Source of the DNA: Actinomycetota bacterium
GTDB taxonomy: Bacteria > Actinomycetota > Actinomycetes > Propionibacteriales > Nocardioidaceae
Direction of reading: 5' to 3'
NCBI GenBank assembly: GCA_009702305.1
Contig: WLIH01000071.1
Location: 1 to 8,657 of the forward strand
Length of the DNA stretch: 8,657 nt
The notes beneath the pieces are model-generated. The model saw only the letters and a program-made list of their open reading frames with translations. It did not search any database and was not told the origin of the DNA. The translations under genes were made by a program, and so were the position numbers. Positions 6,821 through 8,657 of this stretch are shown in pieces; position 1 is the first letter of the stretch; the number at the start of each line of letters is the position of its first letter.

Positions 6821-6927
6821 TCTGGGCGGGCTGGAGGAACGCGGCTGTGGGAATATCGTGACCCCGCGCGGTGCTCGGCTCACCGCCACCCGATCACCCA
6901 CCGCGCGACCAACTGGAGAGGAACACC
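6821..6927 (+). promoter_or_regulatory. Intergenic leader of the PAC2 gene: candidate promoter and paired inverted repeats
   Basis: This 107-base gap holds a -10-like TATCGT (6854-6859), placing a start near 6866. It also holds GGAAC (6836-6840), 16 bases, then CGTG (6857-6860), which resembles promoters read by ECF sigma factors. In the predicted leader, CGCGCGGTG (6865-6873) can pair perfectly with CACCGCGCG (6899-6907), or its inner part GCGGTG (6868-6873) can pair with CACCGC (6881-6886) in a tighter hairpin; the two pairings exclude each other. No terminator for the upstream gene is visible. Confidence 0.4.
6915..6921 (+). promoter_or_regulatory. Ribosome binding site of the PAC2-family gene
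   Basis: GGAGAGG lies six bases (AACACC) before the GTG at 6928. It decides the start against a longer in-frame reading from 6871. Confidence 0.75.
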
Positions 6928-7896
6928 GTGCCCGGATCCCGCTTGGTGCACATCGTCGACGAGGTCCCCGAGCTCGACGAGTCACCGGAGCAGCACCTGA
7001 CGATGGTGCTGGTGCTGGACGGGTTCCTGGATGCGGGCAACGCCGCCGCCCGTGCCGCGCAGCACCTGGTCGACCTCGGCGACGGCTCCATCACCGGAGC
7101 CGTGGGCGGGGCCGGCAGCCGGGTGGTCGCGACCTTCGACGTCGACCAGCTGCACGACTACCGTGCGCGGCGGCCCCCGATGTCGTTCCTGCAGGATCAC
7201 TACGCCTCCTACGAGGCGCCGCGGCTGGTCGTGCGGTTGCTGCGCGACAGCGGCGGCACGCCGTACCTGCTGCTCCACGGCCCCGAGCCCGACATCCGCT
7301 GGGAGGCCTTCGCCAAGGCGGTCCGCAAGGTGGTCGAGCGCTTCGGCGTGACCCGCGTCGTCGGGATGGGGTCGGTGCCGATGGCCGTGCCGCACTCGCG
7401 TCCGATCGCGATCACCCAGCACGCCAACAACACCGATCTGCTCACCGGCGAGAGCCCGTGGCGCGGCGAGCTCCGGATCCCCAGCAGCGCCCAGGCATTG
7501 CTCGAGATCCGGCTGGGCGAGTGGGGTCACGACGCGATGGGCTTCGTCGCGCACATCCCGCACTACCTCGCGCAGCTCGACTACCCGCAGGCCGCGGCGG
7601 TGCTGCTCGAGCAGGTGGAGCTCGCGGGTCGCCTCACCGTCGACCTGTCGGGCCTGCGCGCCGAGGCCGAGGACCGCGAGGTCGAGATCGCCCGCTACCT
7701 CGCCTCCAACAGCGACCTCAACGACGTCGTCGAGGCGCTCGAGCGCCAGTACGACGCCTTCGAGCGGGCCGAGGAGTCCGGCAGCAGCCTGCTGGCCGAG
7801 GACCAGCCGCTGCCGACGGGCGAGGAGATCGGCAAGCAGTTCGAGCAGTTCCTCGCCGGTCTCGAGGGGCCTGACTCCGACGACCGGGACCTCTGA
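6928..7896 (+). CDS. PAC2-family protein (proteasome-assembly-chaperone-like)
   Basis: A 322-residue cytoplasmic protein that I recognise as the PAC2 family of actinobacteria, named for the eukaryotic proteasome assembly chaperone. Residues 24-42 (LTMVLVLDGFLDAGNAA) are the usual opening strand and helix. A middle block, beginning PYLLLHGPEPDIRWEAF and running through GVTRVVGMGSVPM, is the conserved alpha/beta core, which resembles purine nucleoside phosphorylase folds. PHSRPIAITQHANN follows. The C-terminal third is helical and rich in charged residues. Bacterial members have no settled biochemical role; a link to the actinobacterial proteasome is suggested only by the family name, and no proteasome gene is present here. 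The GTG at 6928 follows a good GGAGAGG; reading on to the GTG at 6871 would add 19 unlike residues. Its stop lies one base before the thioesterase start, so the two are probably co-translated. Confidence 0.85.
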   Translation: MPGSRLVHIVDEVPELDESPEQHLTMVLVLDGFLDAGNAAARAAQHLVDLGDGSITGAVGGAGSRVVATFDVDQLHDYRARRPPMSFLQDHYASYEAPRLVVRLLRDSGGTPYLLLHGPEPDIRWEAFAKAVRKVVERFGVTRVVGMGSVPMAVPHSRPIAITQHANNTDLLTGESPWRGELRIPSSAQALLEIRLGEWGHDAMGFVAHIPHYLAQLDYPQAAAVLLEQVELAGRLTVDLSGLRAEAEDREVEIARYLASNSDLNDVVEALERQYDAFERAEESGSSLLAEDQPLPTGEEIGKQFEQFLAGLEGPDSDDRDL

Positions 7897-7897
7897 G

Positions 7898-8657
7898 GTG
7901 CCACGCAACGCCGACGAGCTGATGGCCCTGCTGGATCTGGAGACGATCGACGACAACCTCTTCCGGGGCATCCAGCTGCCGTCGATGCTGCCGCGGGTCT
8001 TCGGCGGTCAGGTCGCGGCGCAGGCGCTGGTCGCCGCCGACCGGACGATGGACCCGGCGTACGCCGTGCACTCGCTGCACGCCTACTTCCTGCAGCCGGG
8101 CGACACCTCGATGCCGATCGTCTACGACGTCGAGGCGCTGCGGGACGGACGCTCGTTCGCCACCCGACGGATCCTGGCGCGTCAGCACGGGCGCCCGATC
8201 TTCGTGATGACCGCCGACTTCCAGCGCCCGGCCCAGGGCCGCGAGCACCAGGACACGATGCCGACGGTGCCGGCCCCCGCGGACTGCATCGATCCGCGCG
8301 CGGTGATCCGGGGCGAGGACGGCGGGTTCGACGAGTGGGACGTCATCGACTTCCGCTATGTCGGCAGCTCCCACGACCTGCTGCCGCCCGACCCCGAGCG
8401 CCCGGGTCGGCAGCAGTTCTGGCTCCGGATCGCGCAGGACCTGCCTGACGACCCGAAGCTGCACGCGGCGGCGTTCACCTATGCCTCCGACATGACGCTG
8501 ATGGGAGCGGCGCTGGCCCCCCACGGGCTGCGGATCGGCGGGCCGCACACGATGGTGGCCTCGCTGGACCATGCGGTGTGGTTCCACCGCCCGTTCCGCC
8601 CCGACGACTGGTGGCTCTACGACCAGGTCTCGCCGTCCGGCTCGGGGGAGCGTGGCC
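7898..8657 (+). CDS. tesB: TesB-type acyl-CoA thioesterase II, C-terminus cut by window edge
   Basis: TesB enzymes hydrolyse acyl-CoA to free fatty acid and CoA in the cytoplasm. The 253 visible codons cover two hot-dog domains of a protein normally near 290 residues. Signatures are RVFGGQVAAQAL near 34, VHSLHAYFLQPGD near 61, RDGRSFATRR near 84, TYASDM near 195 and ASLDHAVWFHRPFR near 221. D198 matches the catalytic D204 of E. coli TesB. S222 falls exactly 24 residues later, where E. coli has T228, a conservative hydroxyl swap. The third catalytic residue (Q278 in E. coli) lies beyond the window. The GTG at 7898 starts one base after the PAC2 stop (TGAGGTG) with no strong Shine-Dalgarno, so translational coupling is likely; the ATG at 7922 is a weaker alternative. 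The physiological substrate is unknown; a role in fatty-acid or CoA turnover follows from the family. Confidence 0.93.
   Translation, partial: MPRNADELMALLDLETIDDNLFRGIQLPSMLPRVFGGQVAAQALVAADRTMDPAYAVHSLHAYFLQPGDTSMPIVYDVEALRDGRSFATRRILARQHGRPIFVMTADFQRPAQGREHQDTMPTVPAPADCIDPRAVIRGEDGGFDEWDVIDFRYVGSSHDLLPPDPERPGRQQFWLRIAQDLPDDPKLHAAAFTYASDMTLMGAALAPHGLRIGGPHTMVASLDHAVWFHRPFRPDDWWLYDQVSPSGSGERG

Noticed and set aside
5675..6985. Long open frame (436 codons) antisense to the HExxH lipoprotein gene
   Set aside because: It is Arg/Val/Gly-rich with no recognisable domain and lies opposite a gene with a clear signal peptide and catalytic motif.
6858..7874. 338-codon plus-strand frame overlapping the PAC2 gene
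   Set aside because: It is an Arg/Ala/Gly-rich out-of-frame reading of the PAC2 gene with no motif.
1..8657. Search by eye for CRISPR arrays, tRNA or rRNA genes, insertion-sequence ends and phage or defence genes
   Set aside because: No regularly spaced repeats, cloverleaf-like elements, transposase motifs or defence-type domains were seen. The only tandem repeats are the two protein linkers.

Overview
The window looks like chromosomal DNA from a high-GC Gram-positive bacterium of the phylum Actinomycetota. Nocardioides or a relative is my best guess, from family resemblance and not from a search. The reasons are very GC-rich codon use with G or C at third positions, several start codons that sit 6-7 bases behind a TANNNT-type -10 box (leaderless mRNA geometry), an actinobacterial-type DXS, and a PAC2-family protein of the kind common in this phylum. 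I see no mobile element, CRISPR array, tRNA or rRNA, so it reads as ordinary chromosome.

Layout. (a) Bases 1-472, minus strand: the 5' part of a secreted GH18-like glycosidase, cut by the window edge. It faces away from (b) a Nudix hydrolase at 511-954, plus strand. The 38 bases between them hold two overlapping leaderless promoters. (c) The Nudix gene converges on a secreted protein with four Ig-like domains (971-2554, minus strand). A perfect 16-bp hairpin that includes the Nudix stop codon lies between them. (d) A 114-base divergent intergenic region (2555-2668) carries the surface-protein promoter and RBS, a short inverted repeat, and a probable leaderless promoter for (e) a strictosidine-synthase-like/SMP-30 beta-propeller protein (2669-3619). 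(f) dxs (3643-5559), first enzyme of the MEP isoprenoid pathway, has its own leaderless-type promoter. (g) A probable lipoprotein with a peptidase-MA-type HExxH site (5543-6820) overlaps the dxs end by 17 bases. (h) After a 107-base gap with a candidate promoter and a structured leader come a PAC2-family protein (6928-7896) and, one base later, a TesB-type acyl-CoA thioesterase cut by the window end (7898-8657).

How the genes relate. From 2669 onward everything is on the plus strand. dxs and the peptidase gene are probably co-transcribed, as are the PAC2 and tesB genes. I see no single pathway joining all eight. Three products are probably exported (GH18-like enzyme, Ig-like protein, HExxH lipoprotein), so the window has an envelope flavour on either side of a core isoprenoid gene. 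I found no convincing new multi-gene system. The most interesting signals are the back-to-back leaderless promoters, the stop-codon hairpin, the disulfide-plus-linker design of the surface protein, and the switch-like inverted repeats upstream of the PAC2 gene.
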